From Bedellia somnulentella (Eukaryota > Arthropoda > Insecta > Lepidoptera > Bedelliidae): DNA of 64,000 nucleotides. The translations under genes were made by a program, and so were the position numbers. The stretch is taken from positions 7,720,873 through 7,784,872 of the forward strand of contig OY755173.1 in NCBI GenBank assembly GCA_963576735.1. Direction: 5' to 3'. Each line of letters begins with the position of its first letter. The stretch's first letter is position 1. Below the pieces are notes generated by a model. It was not told where the DNA came from. It searched no databases and saw nothing but the letters and a program-made list of their open reading frames with translations. This document shows, piece after piece, positions 1 to 12,740 of this stretch.

Positions 1-207
1 TAAAACGTTTCTGGACCAGATAGAAAACGTTCTTATAAAGGCGGGGGTCCGAAGTGAGAAGAATAAAAGAGCATGTATGAGAAGGATAATGAATGTAAGG
101 GAAGCAAGAGAGGTTTGTCAAGATCGTACTAAGTGGCGATCGATAGTCTCTGCCTACCCCAATGGGAATAATGGGCGTGAGTATAAGTAAGTAAGTAAGT
201 AATAAAG
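1..207 (+). repeat. RTE 3' end fragment
   Basis: Matches the last 200 bases of the RTE at 14260-14453: agagcatgtatgagaaggat, then ggcgatcgatagtctctgcc and a tail of gtaagtaagtaagtaa. It is a 5'-truncated copy that runs off the left edge. Confidence 0.8.
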
Positions 208-410
208 AATGTCTTAAAATATACAGTTAATTATTTGATAATAATTTACAAAACGTTGCAGATAGCTCGAATTGAAAAATATACTCAAATAAATATTTTT
301 ATACTAGTTTTCGAATTCCGTAATTCGTACATTAATTCGAAATTTCGTAGTTGTCGAAAAGATAATACGGTAATTTGTACGCATATTTAACAAAAAAAAA
401 CCATTTCCAG

Positions 411-1579
411 ATTAATCGACGACAAAACGGGAAGTTTTAACGTGGACAAAGAGCTCCTAACAAAGCTCAGTAAGAACGTGCCAAAGAAGGCTTCGTTTTT
501 GAAGCGAGATCTTGACGCGAGAAAGCAATCTAACCTCTACACCTTAAAGTTCAGATTGCCTCAAAACGAGAAGTTAGATGGCAGTGAGGAATGCACTTTG
601 TGGACCCCTTATAATAAGAGACACAATTCGGGCCGGCTGTACCTATCGCAGAATTTTATTTGTTTTGATAGCCGGGTAAGTGTTTTTCATGCTCATTCGT
701 GTAATTTAGATAGTAAATTATGATGACCTTCACGTTCATAACCCTTAAAAATCGTGGAACCAACTTGTGGGAGTTCAACGTCAATACTATACTGTGTCAC
801 CCAGATCGTGGCACCTGGTACCCTATACCATAAAACCTAATATGAAGCAAAAGGACAAAAGCGTTTATAATAACATTAGTTCAAAATGTATTCAAATGAC
901 CATTTAAATATTTGATATCAAAATATATAAAATACTAATAGCTTATTACTACTTTCTAACTTCCACTAGATATCTTTATATATTATTTCTGTAAGCCTCT
1001 TTCTTGCCCGGAAGCCTGTGACGCGATGAGTTAAGCTAGAAGTTTGGTTCAGGTATCGTTTTGTACAGTTCGCGGCCGTGGTGTGCACAAAATTCAGACA
1101 TCTGATGTAACTGGATTAAGTTAATTGTTACAGAATTTCAAAGTTTCGATTTTGGCCCATAGACTTTGCTTGAGTGTCATAAGCGCGCGCAAACTTAAGT
1201 TGATGAGAGATGCGCTGTGATTGGTCGGAATTTTTTCAAACCGGCCAATCAGCAAAAATCACTATAAATTCAAAAGAGCTGCGCTGTGATTGGTCGGAAC
1301 ATTTCAAAATAAACTCATTTTATTGGACGCGACGTAGTCACGCCAGGGTTACCCACTAGTAATTATTTATTCCCAATCTCCCCAGGTCCGAAACCTAGTA
1401 AGGCTGACAATTCCCCTTCGCACGGTACACCAAGTAGAACGAGCCGATGCTGGTGGATCCTCTGACTGTGGCAGCATCTTCATCACCACGTCCCACCACA
1501 CCAGCTTCCTGTTCGGGAATATATCCGACCGGGAGTTTCTCGTCTACAAGATATCTGAGCTGCTGGCTAAGTTGCCTCA
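411..1579 (+). CDS. TBC1D9: TBC1D9-like gene, GRAM-domain exons (exons 1-2 of the window)
   Basis: Exon 411-675 follows the acceptor ccatttccag and ends before gtaagtg. Its translation contains [17 protein letters not shown], then [20 protein letters not shown] and NFICFDSR, the second GRAM domain of TBC1D9 proteins. Exon 1386-1579 joins in phase 0 and continues with [20 protein letters not shown], then [20 protein letters not shown], and ends before gtaagtg. GRAM domains are membrane- or lipid-associated modules. The intron 676-1385 contains a diverged repeat at about 1013-1330, related to the Helitron-like sequence at 16894-17524. Confidence 0.88.
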
Positions 1580-4500
1580 GTAAGTGTTCATTACATGCAT
1601 ATTTAATATATGTTTATTACATGCATATATAACACCAGAAGGAGTGTATATTTTTGGTTGTGTGTTTCCCAATGGATTTTTAATAATATAAAATTGATAA
1701 CATTATAAGATACATTTATAGAAAATAATATAATAGAAAAATTCTTTATTGCACGTCAAATGTTAAATATTTGAACTCGATATTTATATTTAATTTCAGC
1801 GACAGTCCAACGAAACCTCTGAAAGCTTTGAACACTCCGTCAGAGGGCGCCAGTTGGACTCCGCAACCACCACTAATGACGTTATTCAAAACCCACCAGA
1901 CCTCTCCCATCAAACAAATTCAGGAGAAAAAGGTAAGACATCGATGATTTCTACACGATATGTTTGTAATGGAACATTTGAAGAAACTATTGTGATTAGC
2001 CTTGGTTCGATTTCAGAACAAACACACAGAATGATAGAAAAAAAAATATAATAGATTTTTTATATATATACCGTATACATACATACATACATATACTCAC
2101 GGCTGTAAATCCCTAGAAGGGGTAGCCAGAGCTAAGAAATTAGAAATTCTTCAGTCACTTTTGGAAATGTGAGTGGGGAAAAGATGGTAAAAATAAAGGT
2201 TGTTGGTGATGGGTCTCCAACAGCATCGCCCAACAATCCCTTAAAAGCCCCAATACCGTTAGTCGCCTCTTACGTACACCCATCGGAAGAAATGGGGTAG
2301 TGCTATTCTAAGCCGACACTACACAGCATACATATTTACATCATACATATTTACATCATATTGTGCATGCAGTTATTTCAATAATGCAAATAGATATTCC
2401 AATTTTATATATTTGTATACTTAATAAATTAATTTTAATAAAGTATTTTTTTATGTTTCCTATATAAATAACCCTGACAGTCTACTTAACTTCCAGGAAA
2501 AACAATGGGAAGCCCATATGACGGATGTCGGTCGAGGCATAAGCATGTACCAAACAGTAGCTGGCAGCGAATTAGTAATAACCGGAATCCCCGAGTGCCT
2601 TCGAGGCGAACTATGGAGTGTCTTTTCAGGCTCTATATTACAGAAGGCTCAGAACAAAGGCCTCTATGAAAGGCTGGTGAATGAAGCCTTGTCGTCCAAG
2701 AACCAAGCTAACGATGAAATTGAAAGGGATTTGCATCGGTCGTTGCCGGAACACCCTGCGTTTCAGAATGATTTAGGTATACCGTCTTGCTAACCTATGC
2801 TCACGACTAAAAATCTTAGAGTTGTAGATAGAGCTTCAGAATTAGAAATGCCTCGGGCACTTTTGGAACTTGATTGGAGTAATGTGAAATAAAGGATTGA
2901 TGGGACTGTCGCCATTCGAACGGAGTAAATAAAGGGTACTATTTACCCCAAAAATATAAAGGTCACTACTCTACTAAGCAAAACGTGGGTACCTTCTCTG
3001 GACACTAGATGGCGCTGCCATGTGAGTTCAGAAGTATTGGTACCTCTGCCAACCCCTTCGGGGATAAACGGCGTGAACGTTTATGTTATGTTATGTTACT
3101 CTACTCCAAACAAGAGTTAGATGGCGGACAAATACTAGCTAACATATTTATGTAAAAAGAGTACTATATTTTGTTATTACCCATTGCTTGAGGTTTCAAC
3201 TAAGTGAAAATTCGGATCAAGAGCCAGTTCGCGGAAACCCCTTTAGGCGTACTTTTTATTGTCAACTTTGGCCTTTATGATACACACGAATAGGCAACAT
3301 GTGACTGTTCTCCACTTGTGATTTGGAGATAGACTAAAGTCAAGCCAATTAAAATACACTAATAATTTATTTCCTCAACCAGGTATCTCAGCGTTACGTC
3401 GAGTATTATGCGCGTATGCACTAAAGAACCCGACTATAGGATATTGCCAAGCCATGAATATCGTGGCATCAGTTCTGCTCATATATTGTCCTGAGGAACA
3501 AGCGTTTTGGTTATTGGCTACCATTTGTGAGACGTTGTTACCCGATTATTATAATACGAGGGTAGTTGGGGCTTTGGTAAGTCTTTAAGCTGTATATCTA
3601 TGAAAATATGGTGTAAATTGTTGATTTTTTCGGAACTGTGTTGATTTTGGTACAATTTCAATTTAAGAGTTTGGAATTAAAAGAGTACTCACATTGTATA
3701 CCGTATAAAGTTTTAGTAGATATATTTTTAATCAACTTTACGAAGAAACAGATTGAAGAGTGTAAGAAAATAAAGAAAACTAAACCAAGTGGGAAAGGAA
3801 GTGGTTGTTATTTCATTCTTAGATTTAAGACACATATGCCAAGACAACATAATGTACATTATACAATACAATAACATACATTATACAATACATATACGGT
3901 ACAGTACAAAGTTGTATAAAAATAATATAAATTTTTTTTAATCATATTTCTTTTCCAAATCCAAATCTTCAAACCGAATCCTACTTTACAGGTAGACCAA
4001 GGCGTCCTAGAGGAGTTAACAGAAATCCATCTACCAGAATTGCACGCGAAGCTCGAAGAGTTGGGGCTGATGAAGATGATATCATTATCCTGGTTCCTCA
4101 CTCTTTTCATCAGCGTGATGCCGTACGAGTGTGCCGTCAATGTCATGGACTGCTTCTTTTATGATGGCGCTAAGGTTATTTTTCAGGTGAGGAAATATAA
4201 GATATATTCATACTTGGCGGATTGCTTTTATATTATTTTTTATGTATTTTCGTAAAATTTAATATTAAATACTATTTAAAAGGAATGTTAAGATGGTTTA
4301 GGCAGGTTGAAAGTGATTTATAGAGCCAATGTGTAAGGTAATGTTAGTAGAGGACGACCACGAAGGACATATTTAGATCAAATAGAGAACGTACTTAAAA
4401 AGGCAGGCGTTCAAAGTTAAATTAATAAAAGCGAATGTATGAAAATATTGATGAATTTAGACGAAGCTCGAGAGGTTTGCCAGAATCGTAAAAAATGGCG

Positions 4501-7500
4501 ATCGATAGTCTCTGCCTACTCCAATGGGAACTAACGGCGTGAGTATATGTATGCATGTATTTTAACAGGATTTTTCCAATTCGCATGATGACGGTAGCTA
4601 TTCTTATGGCAACTTATATCGAATCAGCAATCGCAATCAGTACAGCAATTAAAATTGCAGTTTTAAAAAGTTTTACAGACGTTAATTTCAATTATTCTAT
4701 TACAAAAATTAAGACATAATACATTTAAGGAAATTAGCATATTGCTAGAACCGAAATCCATTCCATCTGAGAGTTTCTTAAACTGTCAGTTCAATGCCCA
4801 ATTTTAGGTGACTCTAACAATACTGGATATAAATCGTGAGAAACTGCTCAAATGCACGGAAGACGGTCAAGCGATGCAAATTCTAAGTGAATATTTAGAA
4901 GGCATCTATAACGACGAAGCTGTGGCACTCACCACTGAGCCTAGGACTGCTCCTAAGGTATGCTCAATTAGTATTTTCTAAGACTTTCACGATTGCACAT
5001 TATAATTAAAACAACTTTTGACTTTCGGATATTTTAATCGCGTGTTATTTCATGGTTTTTTAAAGCCCGACGTTTCGAAAACTTTTCAGTTATCATGGTC
5101 ACGGGAAGACTGAGGTGTTATTTGTCATTATACAGTACTCTCGGGGCTTTAAAAAACCATGTAATAACACTCGATTAAAATATCCGAAAGTCAAAAGTTG
5201 TATTAATTATTATGCTAAATTATTTTTACCACTATATAAGCTATATACATGAGCATAGAATACTTTTTATCATACATACATAACATATACTCACAGCTAT
5301 AAATCCCTAGAAGGGGTAGCCAGGGCTTAAGAATTAGAAATTCCTCAGCCACTTCTGAAAAATTCAGTGGGGAAAAGATGGTAAAATAAAGGTTGTTGGT
5401 GATGGGTCTCCAACCTCATCGCCCAAAAATCCTTTAAAAGCCCCAATTCCGTTAGTCGCCTCTTACGTACACCCACCGGAAGAAACGGGGTAGTGCTACT
5501 CTAAGCCGACACTACACAGCATTACTTTTTTCACAACTCACAAATACTTACTGAAGGATTTAACCCTACCTTAGATTACAGTGATAGCCACATACAGTGA
5601 TGGAAACAATCATGATGGCTCAGTGGGGAGAACCTATCATTCATGCGTGGGGCTATTTTTTCAAGGTTGTTTACGGTGAGGGAAAACATCGTGAGAAAAC
5701 CCTCATGGCCGAGTTGTACTTAGTCATAGGCCAGTCATAGTTAGTCAGGTTATAGGCCTGCCCCTTCCACGTGAGTACACTGTCCAAACCATCGTAATTG
5801 GCCTAGACCTCGTTATTAAAACATACCATTTTTATATTTTATATCGATTGAAGACATCAAACTAAACAATTTTGACTATGGAAGGCATATCCAAAATATT
5901 GTTTTTTTTTCAAAATAATTAATACATAAAAAGTGTGGGTCCCTAGATCAAACTGAGAAAGTAAAGTGAGGTTCTAAGCCTCGGCTGAAATAAAAGAAAA
6001 AAACATAGAAGAAATATAGACCAGTTTTATTTTTATTTTAGCTGAGGCTAAGAACCTCACCATACTATCTCAATTTGATCTAGGTACGATACTTTTTAAT
6101 TATTAAATATTTTGAAACACACAATATTTTAGATATGCATTCTATAGGCAAAGTTGTTTAGTTTTATGTCCTTAATCGATTTAAAGTGACGAAGACTATT
6201 GTAGTACCCATAGTCAAAAATAAGACGGGTGATTTATCGGATAGGTCAAACTATAGGCCCATCTCATTAGCAACAATAATAGCTAAGATATTTGATGGTG
6301 TGCTTGATTCTCATCTTAAGAGTTGCTTGAGCCTGCATGATGGTCAGCATGGGTTTAAACGTGGGTTGTCAACAGAAAGTGCGATTTTGAGTCTTAAGCA
6401 CACCGTCAAATATTACACTGACAGGCATACACCCGTGTATGCCTGTTTTCTAGACTTGTCCAAGGCATTTGACCTTGTTTCGTATCAGATTCTATGGAAG
6501 AAGCTGGAAGAGGTAGGGCTCGCGGTAGAGTTACTTAATGTTTTCAAATTTTGGTATGGGGGCCAGGTTAATCTCGTGAGATGGGCAGGTGAGTACTCAG
6601 AACCGTACAGGATGGAGTGCGGGGTTAGGCAGGGGGGGTTGACCTCGCCCACGCTCTTCAACCTGTACGTGAACGCATTGATCGAGGAGCTCAGCAGCAT
6701 GCGTGTCGGATGCCACATTGGCAATGTGTGCGTCAATAATATCAGTTACGCAGACGACATGGTGCTGCTGGCCCCCTCGGTCAGTGCGCTTCGTAAGTTG
6801 CTCCACGTCTGTCAATCTTATGCGGATTCGCATGGCCTTCTATACAATGTGAGTAAGAGTGAATATATGGTCTTCAAAGCTGGCAAAAAGAGTCCTAAAG
6901 TTGTCCCTGTGATCAAGCTGTATGACAGGCCCCTATGCAGTGTTTATCAATTTAAGTACCTCGGTCACTATGTAACAGCTGACCTAAGAGATTATGTAGA
7001 CATGGAGAGGGAACGCAGGGCGTTGTCGATTAGAGCGAACATGTTGGCTCGCAGGTTCGCCCGTTGTTCAGTCGACGTTAAAATAACGCTCTTTAAAGCC
7101 TACTGTACGTCTTTCTACACGGATAATCTGTGGGTGAAGTACACCAAGAAATCGTAGAACGCCTTGCGCATCCAATACAACAACGCCTTAAGGGCGCTGT
7201 TGGGGTTGCCGCGCTACTGTACTGCCTCAGCTATGTTTGAGTATGCAGAAATAGATAGCTTCACTACTATTCTGCGGAAGAAGGCTGCGTCACTACTGCG
7301 CAGGGTGCGCGGCAGCAGCAACGGCGTCCTGTGGGCGATAGCCGATAGTGGGGATTGTCCACTTATCGGCCACTTAATTAATATAACTAAATCCTTAGTA
7401 GAATATAAGTACTAACACACCTAGTTTTAAGATTACTAACACAATGGATTTAATGCTGTCCGAATTTTTTTTTTTTAAAGTATAAAAAGGGTATGTTTTA

Positions 7501-10500
7501 AAAGTAAGGTCTAGGCCAATTCTCTAGAAGGGGTAGCCAGAACCAAGGGATTATAAATTCCTCAGCCACTTTTGGAAGTTGACTGGGGAAAAGAGAGTAA
7601 AATAAAGATTTTTGTTGATGGGTCTCCAACCTCATCGCCCAAAAATCCAATAAAAAGCCCCAATACCCTTAGTCGCTTTTTACGACACCCGTGGGTAGGA
7701 AGGGGTAGCGACATTCTAAGCCGGCACTACACGGCAAACCAAACATAACTAAACTGTAAAAGACCAAATTGGTACGTGACATTCAGAAGAATTAGTACCT
7801 CTTCGGAGTTTTAAGGCCTAAACGTTTAGTTTGAAAGTCATTGAGATTACTGTATTTATATGAATAACCCGAAATTTACTTACAGACAATAAAAATCCAA
7901 GATCTCATCTACCAATCGTACCGCAGTTACGGTGCAGGGGTAAGCAGCGAGTCTATAGAACATCTAAGATTGAGACATCGCCTTAAAGTGGTCAGACAAC
8001 TCGAAGATAGCCTCGAAAGGAACACCTTGAAAGCCTTGCAGAATGACAAGCTGTTGGAACCTAATGAGTTACAGGTACCTAAGTGTTTTTATATTTAATT
8101 TATTTAAATGCCTCCGTGGTTTAATGGTAGTAGCGTTATGTTATTTTGCTAATTTTATAGAATGAGTAAGCGTATAATGCATAATTAATGTGCGTGTAAT
8201 GAAGCTACAGATGTTTGCCGGGATTGTACAAAGTGGCTATCAATAATCTCTGCCTACCCCAGTCGGATTAAACAAGTGGGTTTATGAGTGTATGAAAAGT
8301 CTCCGTTTATACAAAGCATTTCGTTCTATAATTTACTTTTGGGTCAATAAATACTAGCTTTAACTACAAAATCACACATATTTTGGCGGGATTTAGAGAG
8401 ATAGAAGCAATTGCTGTGTAGTGTCGGCTTAGAATAGCACTACCCCATCTCTTCCCGTGGGTGTCGTAGAAGTCGACTAAGGGACTAGGGCTTTTCCATC
8501 TTCGCTCTTACACCAATCCAAGGTCTGCCGCGCCGAGGGATGCATGGCCAGGGGTGAGCCTGGTCGCTAGCGTGCCGCCGTCCCGGAGCTTGGTGCACTC
8601 CGGGTACTAAATAACCTTACCTAGTCAAGCGGGGCTCTGGCTAAGTGGACAGTTTACTTCCCTTGCTTCTCGTGGGTCCAATATGTGTTCAAATTTTAGT
8701 AAACACGGAGGCGGCGATGTAGCTCGCCACTCATCACGCCATGGTTGCTCACGGGGCGAAAAGTGGGCTAAAGAGACCCGCTTCAGCACGATGAATGTAT
8801 GTGGAGGAATGTTTGAAAAATTAGATGAAGTATGTATGATTATGAATGAAAGAAAACTGGATTTTCTATGTGTAAATGAGACGAAGCGTAAGGGAAAGGA
8901 AGTTTCACAACTTGGCAACATTACAGCAATCTGGTCTGGAGTCGCTGACAGTGACCGAGCTAGCCAAGGAGTGGGACTTCTGATATCTGAAAGGATGGCT
9001 CAGTGTATGAAAGATTACGAATGTGTGAGTCCAAGGCTCCTGTGGATTAAGGTGAAATTGGGACTAGTCCGGATGCGCATTATTTGCGTATACGCTCCGG
9101 ACATGTCTAAATCCCTATCCGAGAGGGAGGAGTTTTGGAATCTGTTAGACGATGTTGTGAATGGGTGTGATCAAAATGAGAGACTTGTAATGTTAGGAGA
9201 TTTTAATGGCTGGGTTGGTGTGTCACGCAACGGTTGCGAAAGAGCTTTAGGAAAGTTTGGTGATCAAAGGGTGAATGAGAATGGTGAGAAATTGATTGAG
9301 GTATGTTTGGAGAGGAATCTTTGTGTTACAAACACGTTGTTTAAACACAAAGATATCCATATGTATACAAGACAGAGGGGAAGCGAGAGAAGTATGATTG
9401 ATTTTGTGATAGTTGATGAAAGGCTGAGAGCAAAAGTTGTTGACACCAGGGTCTATAGGGGCACGAACGTTGGCACGGATCACTTTCTCGTTATATCACG
9501 ATTAAGGGGTCTGTGCACGCGTTGGCGTCACAGGCCTAAAGTGTCAACAACGGATTTTGCGAGAATAAAAGTAGAAAAACTGCAAGAAGATGAAAATATC
9601 AGAGATGAATACTTGAGGAAATTGGATGATAGACTAAGTTGCGTGGAGATGAAGGATGAAATGGAAATAGAAGAAGTATGGGATGTGCTCAAATCGACGA
9701 TGGTTGAATGTGCGACAGAAGTATGTGGAGTGTGTAAAAGGTCAAATAGACCACCAACAAGTTGGTGGGATAAAGTTGTGAAAGAGGCGGTTGGAGATAA
9801 GAAGAAAGCGTGGTTAGATTTACTAGCGATTAAAGCTAGCAAACGGATGGATGCAAGTGTAACTGACGATGTAGTGAAGAATAGTGAAGATGAATATAAG
9901 AGAGTTAAGAATGAGGTAAAGAAGAAAATAGAAAAGAAAAAGCGGATTTGCAAGAGTGGTGTGAGAGGAAACTTTCTGATAATTTCCGGAATAACCAAAA
10001 GTTATTCTGGAAGTATATCCGGAAAGAAAAGGGATTTTCCCAAAACACGAGAGTGAGTGTAATACGAGATGAACAGGGTGAATTGGCGACGGATGAAAGT
10101 AGCATGAAACGGGTATGAAGGAATTATTTTGAGTGACTGTTTGAGAAAGAGGATGCATCCATTTCTTCGCCAATCGACAGTTATGTTGATTGGAACGGGG
10201 AAATGGGTGAATTTAGTGACAGCGAGATTAGTATGGAAGAAATAATGAAAGCAATGAAAAGTATGAAATTAGGGAAGGCGGCAGGGTATGATAGGATTTC
10301 TATCGAAATGCTGAGGGCTGGTAAAGGATTGGTGGCTTCTTGGTTGTACTTCCTTTTCCAAAAATGCTGGGCGAGTGGCAAAGTTCCACGAGACTGGTGC
10401 AAGGCGGTGATTGTGCCTCTATATAAAGGAAAGGGGTCACACCAAGAGGCTAAAAACTACCGCGCCATCAGCTTACTTAGCATTGTCGGTAATATTGTCC

Positions 10501-12700
10501 CTTTCTGTAAACGAAGCTGCAAACACGCTAACAAATATCGTTAATTTGACTGTATCTAAATATTCTAAAGAAGTTCGTATTAGTCGGACGAAATATAATA
10601 TCAAACCATGGATTACACCCGGGATAGTTAGATGCATGATAAATAGGGACGCTCTGCATATGAAGGTCAGGAAATACCCAAGAGACACCATTATAAAAAC
10701 TACGTACCTTCGCTATAGAAACTTTTGCTCCAACCTCTTACACTCACTTAAACACGCATATGAAAAGTCTGAATTAGAAAAGAACCGTAACGTCCCAAAA
10801 AAACTATGGAATACAATAAAATCGATTTGTTACTCAAACTCAACTCAAACAACTAACACTCAATTACTTAATATAAACAATGATCCTCAAACTTCAGTTA
10901 ATTCATGTAACGAATATTTTTCAAAAGTGGGCGAAAATCTCGCGGGTAGTATTTTGAAGGGAACAGGAGAAACGGAGGATTCTTTGGCTTCCAAAGCTAC
11001 TTTTGCAAACGAGTCAGTGTCTTCCCTTTTTCTTCACCCCACAAACGAAAATGAAGTGAAAACATTTATTGGAAATCTGCATTCAGATAGTGCACCTGGA
11101 CTTGACCGTATCACCAACAATTTGCTGAAAGCACTCAAACACCAAATAGCGCCCCCTTTAGTACATGTTTTTAACCTCAGTCTATCCAGTGGTGAATTCC
11201 CAGAGGCTTGGAAAACTGGAATTGTAGTACCAGTGCATAAAAAAGGCCCGAAAAACGTGCCGTCTAATTACCGTCCTATAACTCTTTTGTCATCTATTTC
11301 CAAAATTCTAGAAAAAATTGTTAATAAACAGGTCATGGATTTTTTGGAAAAGAATAATTTATTATTTGCTAGGCAGTACGGTTTTAGACGTGGCAAGTCC
11401 ACAGAAGACGCTGTAAGGGACATAACTGATCACATATCTTCTCTCCTTGACAATGGTAAAGCCTGTGCAGGTGTATTTTTGGACCAGGCAAAGGCTTTTG
11501 AAACTGTATCAAAACCCATAGCATTAAAAAAGCTAGAAGCCATTGGAGTTCGTGGTATTGCCCTTTCCTGGTTTGAAAGCTACCTCACAAACAGGACTCA
11601 GTGCTTACGAGTTGGCCAATCAATCAGTGATCCTTCACCAGTCAAGTTTGGAGTACCCCAGGGAAGTATCCTGGGTCCTGTATTATTTTTAATATACCTC
11701 AACGATATCTCCACTATTCCATTGGGGGACGCAAAGTTGTTTTGTTATGCAGACGACACTGCTGTCGTCTTCAACGGCTCATCATGGGATGAGGTGTTCG
11801 TTCGTGTCGAATCAAGTATGTCCGCTATTGCAACCTATCTTTCTAAAAACCTTCTTACCTTGAATACCGACAAAACACATCTTTTATGTTTCCACAAGAC
11901 TCGAGCATCTCAACCTCCTGTCAATGTCCTTAAAATACATAATTGCCGCTCGTCTCTGTGGCCCTCAACCGATGGTGCGGTCTGCCATTGCCCTATTCTT
12001 ACAAGAGCGTCCACCATCAAATATTTGGGTGTCACCTTGGATGAAAACCTTTCTTTTAAACACCACATCCATCTTATATCAAATAGAGTAAGGAAGGTTA
12101 TAAACATTATGAGGTTGCTTCGTAACAGTGCAGATTTAGAACTCCTTAAACAAATTTACACAGCCATATGCCAATCAGTTATAGCCTATTGTTTGCCAAT
12201 TTGGGGAGGTGCAGCCAAAACCTCAATGATAGAAGTTGAAAGGGCTCAGCGGTCTGTCTTAAAGGTAATGCTGAGAAAAAACTTCAGGTTTTCGACTGAA
12301 AAGCTGTATGAGGAATGTAGACTTCTAAGTGTAAGGAAAATGTTTGTTTTAAGTTCCATTATTCAAGTGCACAAAAAATATTTATGTGGTTTCTTTAAGT
12401 GTGGTAGATCTAAAAGGTCTCCTACTGTGTTGACAAAAGCCTGTAAAACAACTTTTGCTAAAAGATTTTCCCCTTTCCTCCAGCCACATTTGTATAATAA
12501 ACTGCTCAAGCTGTGTGATGTTCGAGAGTATAATAATAGAGAACTAAAAGTATATGCAAGAAACTGGATTCTCAATCTATCGTATGAGGCCACAGAGCAA
12601 TTGGTAAACGTAATTGACTAAAATATTCCTACCTAATCTCTCACGTACACTACTAACACATAATCATAGATCACATATTCATTATCTTATGTCACACAAT

Positions 12701-12740
<40 letters not shown>

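Larger units (their letters stand above)
5803..7523. mobile_element. Composite element bounded by inverted repeats, carrying a palindrome and a LINE fragment
   Basis: The left end, aattggcctagacc near 5803, and the right end, ggtctaggccaatt near 7510-7523, are inverted repeats. The match extends inward for about 40 bases (ttaaaacatacc against gggtatgttttaa). Inside lie a long palindrome (about 5837-6186) and a reverse transcriptase fragment (6186-7412). The second haplotype copy lacks the whole segment at about 23580. There a SINE is complete, whereas here its TATG end is missing, so insertion was accompanied by loss of about 40 bases of SINE. Confidence 0.65.

Noticed and set aside
8625..8921. 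Open frame on the minus strand opposite the RTE start
   Set aside because: It lies entirely opposite the endonuclease frame and recurs opposite the second RTE (56601-56927). It has no motif of its own and is a shadow.
10411..10492. Upstream extension of the LINE reading frame
   Set aside because: These codons are RTE sequence read in the wrong frame. They join the LINE frame only because of where it inserted.
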